A stretch of DNA of 64,000 nt. Source: Anisus vortex. Its lineage: Eukaryota > Mollusca > Gastropoda > Planorbidae. Under the pieces are notes generated by a model, which was not told the origin of the DNA, did no database searches, and saw nothing but the letters and a program-made list of their open reading frames with translations. Below, piece after piece: positions 9,600 through 23,107 of this stretch. The stretch covers positions 9,390,121 through 9,454,120 of the forward strand of contig OX421507.1 of the NCBI GenBank assembly GCA_949126835.1, in the 5' to 3' direction. A program made the position numbers and the translations under genes. Position 1 is the stretch's first letter; the number at the start of each line of letters is the position of its first letter.

Positions 9600-11540
9600 C
9601 TGTGGCCGTGAACAAGTCAGCTAAGGCCTAAAGTAAAACAACAGGTTCTCTTTGTGACACTGGGAAAAGACCACACGCCCATGAGCGAAGCTGGCCCCTG
9701 GAGGTGAACCTTAGCGGCTAATCTCCCTAATCTATCATAGTATTGACCTCTTGACCCGATGTGGACATAGATTAGTGGTCGGCCCAAATGGAGGAAGTGG
9801 GGGCGCACTGGTCCAGGTTGAAAAAACAACAGAGTCGTCTTACGAGAAAAAAAAAACTATTTTTTTAAAAAGATGTTTCTTTAAGATTGAACATTGTCCC
9901 CCCAACTCTCCCAAGAGTTCGACTTGATACAAGGATGTGTCGAACGTATTTCAGATGTGTGTTTGTTTTTATACATACAGATTAATGGTCAACAGTGTTT
10001 TATCTTCCATCGCTTCCGCGCACCATCTATTGAGGGAAAGGGGGAGGGGGGAGTCGGTGTGCGGGGGGAGGAGGAGGAAACAAAACTTATTGTCTGCTCC
10101 CAATCACCTCAATGCACAGAAGGGAGTTAGAGGAGAGAGAGATAGAAAGAGAGAGGTGAGAAAGAAAGAAAATTGGCAATAATCTAGAGAAAGAAAAATG
10201 CGTAAGTTCATGACCAAGGGGCCGGAGTTGGTAGGGGCCTAGCTTGTGGAGGTGTGTGTGTGGCGGGTGGGGACTCATTAGAATTGCTAATGTGCTCACC
10301 CCTTCCCCCACAACACAACAATAGGGCGAAACAAGGGTCAGTGATTGACACTCAACAAAGATTCAAATCTAGAGACATAATAAGAGAGAAGAAGAGAGAA
10401 AAGATAGAAGAGAGAAGTAAAGAGAAATGCAGAGAAGTAGAACAAGGTACATAGAAGTAAAGAGACGTAAAGAGAGAAATAATGATAGAAAAAAAAAGAA
10501 GAAAATGGAAAAAAGAGAAGAAAGGAGAAGAAAAGAGACGTAAAGTAGAGAGAAATAAATGTAACGTCTCAATTGTCATAAAAAAATTGACGTCTCATAT
10601 ATTTATATCAATAACATTTTGAATGACATCACGTATCAACAGTGTTTTAAATAAATGGCTTTTTATTTTAAAAAAAAACAACTAAAAATTTAAAACCGCA
10701 TTGGAAATAGAGGTTAGAGAAAAAAATTCAATCAATCAAGAATTCATTCTATTTCGGACAAGTTGATACACACATTTCAGCAAGTGTATCCTTTTCGTTG
10801 ACATGTATATGTCCGCGTCGTAAGGTCAGAACGGGCAAACGATCTATCCGACACAAACATGGGTGGCGGGTGGCGGGCGGCGGGTGGCGCGGAGCTTTGT
10901 AAACAATAGGGCTCTATATATTCGAGCAAGGACACTATCGAAAACCGAGACCCAGAAACGAGGGATGGAGAAGCGAGTGTGTGTGTGTGGTGAAGAAGGT
11001 CACAAAGACACAAGAGACGAACAAAGATTGCCCCACCCGCCCCCAAACAAAAAAAGGAAACGTCTGTGGCCATGTATCATGTAACAGGAGCCCGGTAAGG
11101 ACCCTGGGCTTTAATGAACATTGGGCAATTGTTCGGATATTCCTGCTCCCCATTCTCCAGGTCTTGGGTTACCACTTTCTCTCTACCCCGCCCTTCCCCC
11201 TCCCCTCCCGCGCGAGCCTGCTGGTCCAAGAGGGCTGTAAATACCCCCCGTACACGTCGTGCGGCTGCGTCAAAATCACGCCATAAAGAAAGGCTTTAAT
11301 TAATGAAGGGAACCCGGGGAGGGGGAGAGAAATGGGAGGGGGGGTAACATACCAGAGGCGAGGGGTGGAGCAGGGTGTACACCAGTCACGAGAAAACAGT
11401 GGAATTACGACTTCTGGTGGAATGTTTTGTTAGTATCGGGCGGATGGACGGACAAACGGAGATATGAGATATTCATAGAACGGCAGATGTAAAAGATATT
11501 CAGATGGACGGATGGACGGACAGGCAGACAAAAAGACGGA
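9600..11540. other. No gene seen; purine-rich segment at 10100-10560
   Basis: The plus strand between 10100 and 10560 is strongly purine-rich, with AGAGAGAA and AAAGAGA themes. This makes the Ser/Leu-rich minus frames, which I regard as artefacts. Elsewhere there are only short G-rich and CA/GT-rich stretches. Confidence 0.5.
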
Positions 11541-11542
11541 CG

Positions 11543-11652
11543 GTCAGACAGACAGTCAGACAGACAGTCAGACAGACAGTCAGACAGACAGTCAGACAGA
11601 CAGTCAGACAGACAGTCAGACAGACAGTCAGACAGACAGACAGTCAGACAGA
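11543..11652. repeat. 12-bp (CAGACAGACAGT)n microsatellite array
   Basis: About nine units in a row. Its period is divisible by three, so it is open in several frames. The QTDS and LSDC repeats in those frames are artefacts. Confidence 0.95.
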
Positions 11653-11659
11653 CTACAAA

Positions 11660-14405
11660 AGAGCGCATCGTTTAAAAACTATTTACAGATAAGCTATTTA
11701 TTTCAAACGAGTATAAAACAACAACTGGCACCAACAGAAAACATTTTGCATAACAAAGTTTCTACATTGCATCATAAGTAAGTGAAGTGAATGCGTGGCT
11801 TTATCCACAGTGAGCTATGATTCCCGCATACCAAATTCTCTAACATCAAGCTCGCCCCCCCCCCACACACACACACACATACCATTAAGCACGAAGCTTC
11901 TATTCTGCGGAACCAGCTTTCGTCACACGGACCAACATCAAGGACACGTCGTCTTGACCGGCGGTCAACGGGCAATACAAGATTTGAAGGACGGGGTGAG
12001 AACAGCTGTGGCTGCTGCCCCCCCCCCCCCCCCCCGCCTTTGGCCCAAACAAATCACATCGCCGGGCGGTGGTCAATGAAGGGTTCATGGTGGAAGTGGG
12101 TGTGTGTGGGGTGGTGGGTAGAGGGGGGCGCAGAGGGAGTAAAATGAATTACATTGACTCACGGTAGTAGCCGCCCTCAGCAAGGGAGAGAAGGAAAACA
12201 AATGGACTCGTTGAAAGACAGGAATAACGCTAGAATGTGTAGCAGAAGTCAAAGAAAGAGGAAGAAAAAAGAGCGTGATATAAAAATGTGTGCATTTCAT
12301 TGGTTGGGAAAAAGTAATGATAATGCATCTTAAAGACAAATCGAATAGCTATTTATTAAAATTGAAATAAAAGTTGTTATAATTTTGATAGCAAATTGGG
12401 TATTTAGAATCGGAATGCTAATAAAATCACAAAAAAATACAAAATATTAAAAATAACTTTCAAGTAATTAGTTCAATATTAGCACTTAAGGTTGTTTTTT
12501 TTTTTTTTTTTTTATGAAATCTCGTAGCCATTTGAGATGTTTATTTTCCGGCAACAAAGGGACGTGACGTCATTAATTGGCAACCAGTGTATGCAAAATG
12601 CATAATATGGCGGTGTGTAATTGTTTTGAATCTTTATGAATCGTCTGAAAAAAAAACGTCATTTCGATATGCGGCTATTCCAAATCTCGTCACTTTGAGA
12701 CAAGCCTCTTCAGTTGACCTTTAAACTCAAAGGATTGGTTGGGAAAAAGTCATGGTAAGGATAAGACTATAATATGAATCGTGGCGGGAAGATAGGGGCG
12801 GGGATGTCTTAAAAATGTATCACGGATGAACCTTTGAGAAAATTTCATGGAACTATAACAAATTATATGAATCGAATTGCCACAAACATGGGCTGAAATT
12901 ATAACTTGGCAGACGGAATTCCTGTGAGGGGACAATCAGTCGGAACTATCTTCTGTTGGCACAACTGATTTGTCAGTCAATTTTTGGCTATCCAATCACA
13001 CACGGACTCTCAAACACAACAAACCAGGTTTACAAAAAAAAGAATTTCCTCTTTATTTTTATTTTGAAAGCAAGGGCAAAGAACACCCCTCAAAAACTCC
13101 CCCCAAAAAACTCCGCAGACGTCAAGTCTCAAGAAGATGAAGGACGAAGGTAATGAAATTTATAAGACAGCGGCAAGAACTCTTGTCAATATTGCAGGCA
13201 AGTTACGCTCAGTGTGCTTTTTTTTTTAAATATATTTCCAAACATGTTGGTGGTAGTATGGGTGAGGGGGTGGGGGCAGAAAGGAGATACGTGTTCCCCC
13301 TTTTATTCAATACAAAAAAGCAAAAAAAAACAAAAAATAAAACCCAAAACCTTTTGGAATACAATTCAAATGTACAGCCCAAAGAAATTCCGAAGTGTCT
13401 CCTACACTAGATATTCAAGTCTGAAGTATTTGTCAATTGTGTTAGAATGGTTAGTTTTAGAACATCAAATGTTGTGTGTATGTGTGTATGTGTGTATGTG
13501 TGTATGTGTGTGTGGTTTTTTTTTCTTGTTTGTATCAGAAAGTTTAAGTTGACAAAAGCTTGATACAGACGGATATGGTTTAGGCTATATGCAATAAATT
13601 TTAAGTTTTTTGTTTTTATAAAAGCTACATAAAAGTAATACAGTTTTCTGTATATCAAAAAGACTATATATTATTATATTAATTTAGTGTCCTATTTTTC
13701 AGATCCTTAAATAAATTTTTGATAAAAAAAAAACTCAAAGCGTTGCATTAACTGTAGTAAAAAAAAATAAAGAAAGAATAATCAACACATTTTGACCAAA
13801 CATTTGAAGACTTCTGACTAAATCAAAAAAGCATTTAGCTTTTTATTCCATCAGCTGTAAGTAAGACTATCTCATCAATATATTGACCTCAATATTTCTC
13901 AGGCATTCAGCTGTGACGTAAGAGAAACTCCATTACATTCTGACTCATAAACAATTATTACTGCATCCAATGAAAACCATTTATTTTCTTGGCCCCCTAT
14001 ATCTCCGAATGTCATCCAATTCTCAATCTCGCTTTGCCGTGGCCTTTTTTTTTCTTCTTCTCTTTTCTCCCTCCGCGCCCCGATATCTCTCCATCATCGC
14101 AAGCAAATAGTCCGCGCCCTCATCCTCCGCCCAAGTCTCGGCCGCTTCAAGTCGACAAATATGAAATGGGGGGGGGGGGGGGAGGTGGGGGGCCCCTCAA
14201 TTAACCCCAGGGTCGGACAACCCCCAATTTCTAATGGAAAGTAAAAAAAATGAAAGAAATGTCCAATAGTTGTGCTCCGTAAAATGAATGGTCATTTTTT
14301 GAAGGGACATGCTTTCATAAGATAGGAATTGATTTCCCCAATCAACTCCCTTTCTAAATTTCTCATATCTTTCTTTTTTTTTTCTTCTCTATCTTTCAAT
14401 CTCAT

Positions 14406-14410
<5 letters not shown>
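11660..14410. other. No gene seen; simple-sequence patches
   Basis: It includes a C18 tract (12018-12035), T18 near 12496, a TATGTGTG repeat at 13475-13513 and a G15 tract at 14168-14182. No domain-like frame is present on either strand. Confidence 0.5.

Positions 14411-14413
<3 letters not shown>

Positions 14414-14445
<32 letters not shown>
14414..14445. repeat. (CT)n microsatellite
   Basis: A pure CT dinucleotide run of about 15 units. Confidence 0.95.
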
Positions 14446-14448
<3 letters not shown>

Positions 14449-14775
14449 CTTAGCTACCATCAATCTTAAAGGAAAAAAACCAAAAGACTAAAATCTACAC
14501 TAAAAGAAAATCGCTACGTCATCACAAGGGTTGAAGAGTCGTTTGACCAAGTGGGGGTAACTCATGTTGACTTAACACTGACATATATACACACAAGAAA
14601 GACGAATGGACTTTCTCGGATGTTTGGGGTGGCCGTATTAGTTGTTGTTGTTTTTAAAACTGGAAAATAGATGTTTGCAAAAAAATGTTAATATAAAGTG
14701 CTTAGTTAATTGCACATTTTTGAAGAGAAAAAAAAACAGTTAATTTATCAAACATATTTCGTACTTTATGGTTGT

Positions 14776-14980
14776 GGTTATGCTACTTTGTGGTTATGCT
14801 ACTTTGTGGTTATGCTACTTTGTGGTTATGCTACTTTGTGGTTATGCTACTTTGTGGTTATGCTACTCTGTGGTTATGCTACTCTGTGGTTATGCTACTC
14901 TGTGGTTATGCTACTCTGTGGTTATGCTACTCTGTGGTTATGCTACTCTGTGGTTATGTTACATTGTGGTTAAGCTACTC
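14776..14980. repeat. 16-bp minisatellite, two unit types in blocks
   Basis: About 13 units of GGTTATGCTACTTTGT. The first five carry ACTTTG, the next six ACTCTG, and the last two are diverged (TTACATTG, AAGCTACTCG). The block-wise switch points to expansion of each variant separately. The open frames of 76-133 codons across it are repeat artefacts. Confidence 0.96.
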
Positions 14981-14999
14981 GTACGCAAACAAGAAGAAA

Positions 15000-17160
15000 T
15001 AGATTTGAGGATAGTGAGAAAGAGAAAAAGAAATATGCAAATTACAGCACACTATATTAGTTCCGTTATCGATCCAATATTAAAATCTTGGCCTAATGCT
15101 GGACCAATATTAAATAGTGAGCTGTTAAATGACTACACTTGCGATTTTAGAATTAAGAACGAACAGTAAAGGATGTACCGATCATGTGTTCATTTAACTT
15201 TAACACACACACACACACAAACAGATTCTCCGTGTAATCAAGAAAACGTAAAAGTCGAATTCTTAATTTACTAGAAATATAAGGAATAATTGGAAGCGGG
15301 AGGAAAGACGAAAAAAAAGACTGCAGCCTTGCCAGAAGTTGAGCGTTTGGCCAGGAAGGAACTCACCCAGCATCAAGGATAACGGACTGCTAGATAAACT
15401 GATAGCCAACTGTTTCATTCGCCCAGGCCCCCTGACCAGCCCAACCCTCTTTTTTGTTTCTCCCCCGTTCAATTTCTTTTCTCTCTCTCTCTCTCTTTTC
15501 TCCTTTTCACAGCCCAGTGTCAGAGTCACCGCCATATTGATTGCCAACTGACCAGCGAACAGGACGCGCAAAGACACGGACAGCGACAGGCGAAATTAAA
15601 AGCGCGGGTTAATGACAACATGGACAGGGCCAGAAAAAAAAATCTCACTGACCACTGGCCGAGATGGGCTGGGTATTTCTTTTTCTATTCTTTTTTTTTT
15701 TTCGAATAAAAAAACAACAGTACAGTACTAAAGGACAAGAAAGGGCGGTAAATCATGTGGAAGGAAGGGAAGTAAATCATGAACACTATTGCAAACTTGT
15801 TTTTTGTGGTTGTTGTTTGAAAGCCAAACCAAGTGATTGGATAACATTTTGAGTTTCAGCCCCCCCCCACCCCCCACACCCCGGCCACGTAGTTTATGGA
15901 GTGTTCCCGGGTTAATAGTTTTAATGCGATTGGCCTGTTGGTGTGAGCGAAATTGTGAGACCCAGTGAGATAGATGAAGATAGATGGAGACAGTGAAGAA
16001 AGATGGCTTCTGTGTGTGTGTGAGTGAGAGAGTGAGGAGTTAGGGCGTAGGGAGGCGGGTTGTGTGGGGCTTGGGGAAAGGGGGGGGTGGGGCGGAGAGA
16101 AAACCGGAAGTCCTTACAAGGCGAGCGAGGAAATGGCCCCAGGATCTAACTATGATCCAATTCTGGACTTGGGTGTAGAATAATTTCTAGCGATAGAGGG
16201 CAGGGCTGCACGAAAGCGTCCCATGTACCGTTACGATTGCGGAAAGGCTAGAATGTGGCGGTGTGTGTGGGTTGGTGTGTGGGTCGGTGTGTGGGTGTGT
16301 GGGGGAAGCAACGTAAGAGGGATGGGGTGTGTGGGGTATTTGTGAGGCTGTCTTGCTGTTATAGTTGAGAGTTCTGGTGTCCCCGAGAATAGATATAAAG
16401 ATAGATAGAAATATAGAAAGTTGGATAGATAGGGCCTAGATATTTCTAAAGATAAATAGATATCTTGAGAGACAGACAAACAAGACAGGCAGACAGAAAG
16501 ACAGAAGAATAGATTAACTTTCTAAATGCACACAATATCAATCAGAAACGGGTAATAACTTTATGGAATAAAAAATTATGTAGCCTAGTAGGCCTATATA
16601 CCAAACGACAAGTGAAAATAAATATGTAAAAGTATAATATATATATATATACATTTGTTATTATTTCATTGCTGACTGTTTACTATACACGAATTTCATC
16701 TCCATACTGTGCGTTATTGTGTCGTTTCGACTCTCCCAAGTTCCAGATAGGCTTACTTCTTGGTGAGGCAGAAAAGAAACATTATCTCACAAACTTGGAG
16801 GAGAAGTAGTAGCCGGCAGAGATGTTGAGGGAGGGGGGGGGGGGGAGCACGAGACGTTGACCTAGATACCGGCTGTGACAGTTTCTTCATTATGCAAATG
16901 ATGCGAACGAGAGAAGAGTGAGTGAGAGAGAGATTTAGAGAGAGAGAAAGATCGCGAGGGGGGAGAGAGAGAGAGAGAAAGAATGAAGACAATTCTGCTC
17001 GAGAGACCGAACTCAAGTGAATGAGGAGAGAGTAGTGTAGTGTATTATAAAGTCAGATCGTTCAATGCAGTAACGTCTTTTATAACAGTCTATGCTAGCT
17101 GCAACGTTGTATGCAGTGTCCACAGCAAGGAGCCTTGGGACAACAGATTCAAAGTTGAAT
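15000..17160. other. No gene seen
   Basis: Mixed intron-like DNA with short CT, GT and AGATAGAT patches, a (TA)n run near 16638 and a G13 tract at 16833. Confidence 0.5.
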
Positions 17161-17178
17161 ATGAATGCAACACAAATT

Positions 17179-17211
<33 letters not shown>

Positions 17212-17350
17212 CGGGAGAGAGACGAAGAGGAAGAAAAAGAAAGAAAGAGAGCGGACGCGAAAGCGTGAGAGAAAGAGAGAGAATGAATATAGTGAGAGAA
17301 GGATAGAAAGAGAAAGAAAGAAATAAACAAAGAGAGGAGGGGGGGGGGCT
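17160..17350. repeat. (GA)n-rich polypurine tract
   Basis: A pure GA run at about 17184-17211 sits within almost 190 bases that are nearly all purine on the plus strand. It makes open frames of Arg/Glu (plus) and Ser/Leu (minus) that should be ignored. Confidence 0.9.
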
Positions 17351-17899
17351 AACACTACAAGATTTCGCACGCAATTTCAACGTACAAACGTATATAGTAT
17401 TAACACAAATGTAGACTCAATATAAATAGTGATAGATAGATGCGTGTCCATCGGGTTTCGATGAGGACCATCCTTTGCCATACATCACCCAATATAAATA
17501 GTATTTTTAATTGAAAAGAACACAAAATTGATGAAATTATTTTCATTACATTCCAAGCACGGTAGGAATCAATTTGTCAGCAAGAAGCACAAAGATATGT
17601 AAAACGTTCAAACAGTAAGACATCGTTGATAATCACAATGACACAAACTAAACTTTAAGTCAAACGTAGATTGTAGCACAGTATGTCGAGTGTTAACGAA
17701 TAGGTTTCAGCAGACACCCACACACACATCTTTTCCTCACAGAAGATTTGCATCTATAAAAAAAAATCTAAATCTAGTCAATATAAATTGTCTAAAAAGT
17801 AAAACAAGTCAAATTTATAAACGTTCAAAGGGAAAAAAAGACATGTAAAAAAATCAATTTCACAAAAAAATGGCCGCCTTATTATTATTACAGTGAATA
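17350..17899. other. No gene seen
   Basis: AT-rich intron-like DNA with no repeat or coding signal that I recognise. Confidence 0.5.
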
Positions 17900-17987
17900 A
17901 TGACCAAGTAGTACAAGCTATGGAGACAAATGACCATGTAGGTTCTATGGAGACAAATGACCATGTAGGTTCTATGGAGACAGATGT
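17900..17987. repeat. 27-bp tandem repeat, about three copies
   Basis: Units share CTATGGAGACAAATGACCA, at starts near 17919, 17946 and 17973; the first and last are diverged. Confidence 0.85.
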
Positions 17988-18291
17988 GGTAGGGCTAGAG
18001 GGATGGGGTGGAAGGGGGTAAAGTGGTACTAACAGTACCAACATTTGCCAAGATAGATTGCACTTGCTTCATCTAGTCCTCCATCCAATATAAAGTAAGT
18101 AAAATAAATACCGCGGATTTTTTGGGAAATTACCACCAAGACGTTGATATATCGTCATGTGTTTTCATGTGACACACAGATCCTCTGACAATGACCGTTG
18201 ACTTTAAGTGGTCAACTTCTCTCCAACCTCCCCCTCCTACCACCTCTGCCAGTAATTCTATTTCCCTCCACCCTCCCCTCCCCCAACACCT

Positions 18292-18432
18292 CTCTCTCTC
18301 TCTCTCTCTCTCGGCGCCTTCCTATTACACCCTCCTCCTAAGCCTTCTTTTTTTTTTTCGCCAAGCCAACGAGGCTGTCATTCTGGACAATGGAGAGAGG
18401 GAGAGGGAAACTGGGAGAAGGAGAGAGTAAGG

Positions 18433-18466
<34 letters not shown>
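18292..18466. repeat. Paired CT and GA microsatellites
   Basis: (CT)n at 18292-18312 on the plus strand is followed about 125 bases later by (GA)n at 18437-18464. The two runs are reverse complements and could pair. Confidence 0.8.
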
Positions 18467-18470
<4 letters not shown>

Positions 18471-18479
18471 CACACTATC

Positions 18480-19400
18480 ACTACCATAGACTGATTCCAA
18501 ATGAGTAGGCCTATTCCAACAGCAACTCTAGATTGACCGTTACATTCCGGGCATAAATTATAAGTTTAACAAATTAGGTCATTTTCACTAGACGATGTCA
18601 TGTCACAGTTTTAACTTTTATTTTGTTAAACAGTCACAATGAAACGAAAGGAAATTTAAAAAAGATAATAGGACCTACATACCCCCCCCCACCCACAAAA
18701 ACAACAACAACACGGTAAGAGGTAACGTTATGAATGTGTAACTAATGTAGCATATTCTGTATTTTACATCTAGTTTATCCTGTGCCTACAACTAACGTAT
18801 CTTTTTTTTTCTTTCTAAAACCAATGCATTCCCGATGTATTCAATAGTAAAATACTTTATTGTGCTGAGACTTGGGCGTGTGACTCTATAGTCTATATAC
18901 TGTTTCAATAGTTAAGTCAAACAAAATATTTTGTTTTCTCCCTGTGTACAACTTAATGCCTGTACTAAATATATAGAATCTATAAATGCAAAAAAAAAAG
19001 TTCATTTCGCCTTAGGTAGGGGAAGTAATGCAATCGACTACCAGATCAATCAGTAAAGGGAAGGAACGCTGCAAGTACAACCGCATTCACTATTCACTAG
19101 TACTAAAGCTGAAGATATGTAACTTAATCGTGCAGTCTCATTATGCACACTTTCTAGTAAAAAAAAAATTTCAATAAGAATTTTTTTTGTCTCCTTTGCA
19201 CTCTAAAGGCCTCGCGTGACGACGAATCCTACGGGTTACGACCCTTGGCGTTGCCGTGGAAACCCCCAAGTCGTCTCATCTCCCAAGAGCTGCCCACAGC
19301 AGACAGTTGATTACGGCGTGTTCAAATAAGGTGGACAACACACACAACTTTTAATGTCAGACAAGGAAATTCACGGGGAATGTTTTGTTCGTTCCCTCTA
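18480..19400. other. No gene seen
   Basis: AT-rich DNA without recognisable features. Confidence 0.5.
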
Positions 19401-19419
19401 TCCCCCTTTCTCTGTTTAT

Positions 19420-19499
19420 CTCTCTCTCTCATTCTGTCTGTCTCTCTCTCTCTTTCTAGTTCCGTCTCTCTCTCTCTCTCTCTCTCTCTTTCTAGTTTC

Positions 19500-19531
<32 letters not shown>
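19420..19531. repeat. (CT)n tract interrupted by TTTCTAGTTC/TCGTC
   Basis: CT runs are separated twice by TTTCTAGTT(C/T)CGTC (near 19454 and 19489), so the interruption itself has been duplicated along with the run. Confidence 0.9.
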
Positions 19532-19532
<1 letters not shown>

Positions 19533-19954
19533 GTTCCCATTTGAACGTGTTTTGATTGCCTTTAATTTACTTCTAACGATATAATGAGAAAACGGAAGTT
19601 CGTCGTCGTCTGCTGGCGTAGAACTTGTTTGCTTGATATAAGAAATGTGATGCGCGCGAGACTACCAGGGAATTGCTGATATTATACGCTCCTCCAATTT
19701 AAACATCACCGATAGGCTCCAGGGGGTGGTGTTTGGGGGAGGAGGGGCGGTGCAGACAGGTAGCCCTTACTATGAAATAGAAATATATATGTTTTATGTA
19801 TTTTACTCAAGGTAAGACGGTACGTGATAAGGGGACGACTCATAAAGCTTAAGTGTGAGATTTGTGGAGGAAGCATTTAATCCGTAATTTTAGTCTCGTT
19901 TCGTTTCAAATGTTTTACCGAACATCGGGCTCTGTCGGGTAGAAGAGATGTACA

Positions 19955-20215
19955 GTCAATGTAACAGATTGGCCGATACGTGTTTGACTACAAATTTAGA
20001 ATTTAGAGAATAGGCCAACTGCAAATATAGACTAGAGATGAGCAAATGACTACAGTTTTAGAGTTAAGTGCATGACTACAAATTTAGCGTTGAGTGAATG
20101 ACAACGAATTTAGGCTTTAGTGAAAAGAAAACAAATTTAGCGTTGAGTTAGACTACAAAATGATGCGTTAAGTGCATGACTAACAATTTAGCATTTGAGC
20201 GAATGACTGCAAAAA
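19955..20215. repeat. Decayed tandem repeat with CTACAAATTTAG core
   Basis: Seven or so degenerate units of about 30-35 bases share (C)ATGACTACAAATTTAGCGT and TGAGTGAATGAC. Similarity is good between neighbours and poor end to end, as in an old minisatellite. Confidence 0.7.
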
Positions 20216-20219
20216 GGAA

Positions 20220-22515
20220 AGCCAAAAAAAAAACATCGAATGGCGACAGGTTCACCACATCACATCCAAACAAACGAATTAAATGTCATGAGTAAAAAGA
20301 ATAACTTCCGCTCTGTAACTCCCGCTACCAGTGAATGTAGTCAATTCAACACCAGGAACCGGCATCTTCGCCGTATTGTTCCAACCCAGGACCAACAACA
20401 AAAGAATCCTCAGAGAAGATGAAGACGCAAGATAGAACAACAAGCCAGGACAGAAGACAAAAAAAAACTACACTTAGTCCATTGCATCAGCGACACCTTT
20501 AAAAATAAAAACCATGGCAAGAACGCGCTGACACAGGATATGCAGAACTTGGTGGTCTACCTACTCCTGTTCTCACAAACGTTGCATTCACCCTCTCTCC
20601 CCCCTTCCAACCCCCAAAAGAGGGGAGGAGGGTATAACAGCTTGTCATTTCTCTTTACCTGCGTCATATTCTCCACTTCTCCTTGCAGGTCACAATAAAT
20701 AAAACCCAGACACGTTTCTCCCAATAAACCCAGAGAGAAATGTGCAAGGACGTGCAGGTTTTCTTGTTTGTTTTTACCCCCCCCCTTTCCCTCCCCTTCG
20801 GGAAGACGTCAGCGCCATCTTCACATCATCGGCAGCCAAAGAAAACAAAACACATGGACTTACTGTAGGTGGAGATGAAGAGGGGGATGGGGTGGTATAG
20901 GCCTGTCTCTTGGTGTATGAATTGCCCGGGTAGGTAGTTTGGGGGGGGGGGGTAGTCCAACCCTCAACCCTCTTGTTTTGGGGTGCCCCACATCCACCCT
21001 TACCGCCCACCCCATCATAAACTTGAAAGTAAGAATGTTGATTAAAAGTGGGGGAAAGCCCGCCCCCCCCCCATTTTTTCACCAGGACCATGGGGGCTCT
21101 TCATTTTCCCTTAAGAAAATAAAATAAACACTTCACGAGTTCTTGTATTGAATGAAAAAAAAAACATAAAGCGGATGGTAGACACTGTTATAGAGATCAC
21201 AGTATGTATGAAATGCATGTCTGGAGGTTTATACACGAGGTGACAGTACGTAGTGCATGCCTGGGGAGTTTACCGTTGAATTCTTGTTGTCGCACGTTGC
21301 TTTCTATAAAAAAAAAATCATTTGGAAATTCCTCAAAACGTAAAGACACAAAATTCACAAACCAATATTTTGCATAACATGTTTTGTCATCTCCCCCCCC
21401 CCCCCCCCCCCAAACACAAACCAAAATAAAGTCTGGATTAAAAAAAAAACACATGTTCAATCCTGCATTCATCCATCCATCGAGCATAGCTACCATCATC
21501 ATAGCCCCTGCAGCCCCCCCCCCCCCCCCACACACACACCCTACTCCCTCGCTGTCCTAAGACAGGCCTACAGTAGGCCTATAGATCATCATGCCTCGTC
21601 TGTTTACCTTAATCCGGCACTTTGAATAGATTTGTAGATTTGTGCCCACAACACTGGTCTATTGTGAAGTCCACAGTGCATGGGGGGAATCCTAAGTCTG
21701 AGTATAAAGCATTATTTTTTCTTATTTTGTGTGTGTGTGTGAGTGGTATGTAGATAGATGTTCATAAGCCCCGCCCTTGTGGTTTATTTATTGTTAATTT
21801 TTTTTTATGGGTATGTTCAAGAAAATAATGTGAATGTGGATATGTGGGGTGGGGAGTCGCTTGCTTGCAATCCATCAAAGTAATCCTCCAAAACAAATTA
21901 AGGGGAAAGAGAAATTTGAAAATCCCTCCGGCGAAACGTATGATTATATTTACATATGTAGGCTACATTGTACATCTGTATGTGTTTGTTGGATTGTTGG
22001 CTTTATATGGTGTACATGGTGTACGCATTTTTTTTTAGTTTCCACGAAAAGGTGTTTGTTTACCACCTCCCTTCCCACCCCAAAAACACACAAACAAATA
22101 ATAAAAATTTGAACACTACATTGATTCATTTTTTCCGGCATCGCCAGACGATATTAAAAAAAGATACCCTCTTCAAGAATAACTGAACTATTTCGTTAAC
22201 AATGACAAGTTAAACACACAATAAATACAATAAAACACAATCAAAAAACATAAACTGCATTATAAAACTATATTTTTGACGCTATAAATACACAGTTCTA
22301 TGTAACAATAAAAATAAAAAGACGTTAAAATATTAATTACGTAATTGACCTTTTCAAAAAGAATGTAAGCACTAAAAACAAAGGGGACGTTATTCTGTTT
22401 GCTAATCCCCAAGCAGACATAAATTGAAGCATAAATTAACTCCCTTTCCTCATTCACTTCGCGATACACGCCGCATCGATAGTCTCTCTATTATAGAGAG
22501 CGTTTTAATGTTTAT
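20220..22515. other. No gene seen; long C tracts
   Basis: C19 at 21393-21411 and C16 at 21514-21529. The frames in this region are made of homopolymer or simple sequence. Confidence 0.5.
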
Positions 22516-22521
22516 CTATAT

Positions 22522-22600
22522 CAGTGGTTTCCAGCCTTCATTTCCTCCCCTAACCCCTGCAATAACCCCCCTTTTATTTTTGGCTGTCAGGGTTTTATGA
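22522..22600 (+). mobile_element. Possible hAT transposon end
   Basis: CAGTGGTTTCCAGCCTT resembles the widespread hAT terminus CAGTGGTTCCCAACCTT and is followed by a C-rich stretch as in such elements. The opposite end was not found, so the length shown is nominal. Confidence 0.45.
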
Positions 22601-23107
22601 TGCATAATCATGTTCGTTTAAACTTTAAAGATATTGGTACCGAATCATTCAATGCTTAGAAACTTCTACCACCTTGCTAATACTCCCCCTTATACAAATT
22701 GTCTTTACTTTGTTATTTGGGTTTTTAAAAAGCCATCCTTCTGTTTTCTTTTCGTTTGTTTATTTGTTGTTTGTTTTAAACCAAGAGAAGTGAAAAGTAT
22801 TTCTGTACATGCCAGCAAGTTCTCCACAAACAGTCAATTGGTGTGCAAATAGACACACAACAGGCGAGGCGGCGACTGTGCAAATAGACAAGGCCCCGTT
22901 CTAAGAAGTGGGAAGTACACGTTAGGTAAACGTACAAGTTTGGACTTTGGGAGCTCAACTTTTGGAATGTTGTAATTGGGGCCACAGTGTCCGACAGACA
23001 GAGCGTAATAACTGCATAACGTGAGAGTGGGAGGGGGGGTTAAACAATAATTTGATATATAAAAAAAAGATATATCGTAATCCTCGAACGTCAGACTTTA
23101 TAAGTAG

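Noticed and set aside
14768..15169. 133-codon open frame of WLCYFVVMLLCGYAT type
   Set aside because: Product of the 16-bp array; all three frames give the same peptide pattern.
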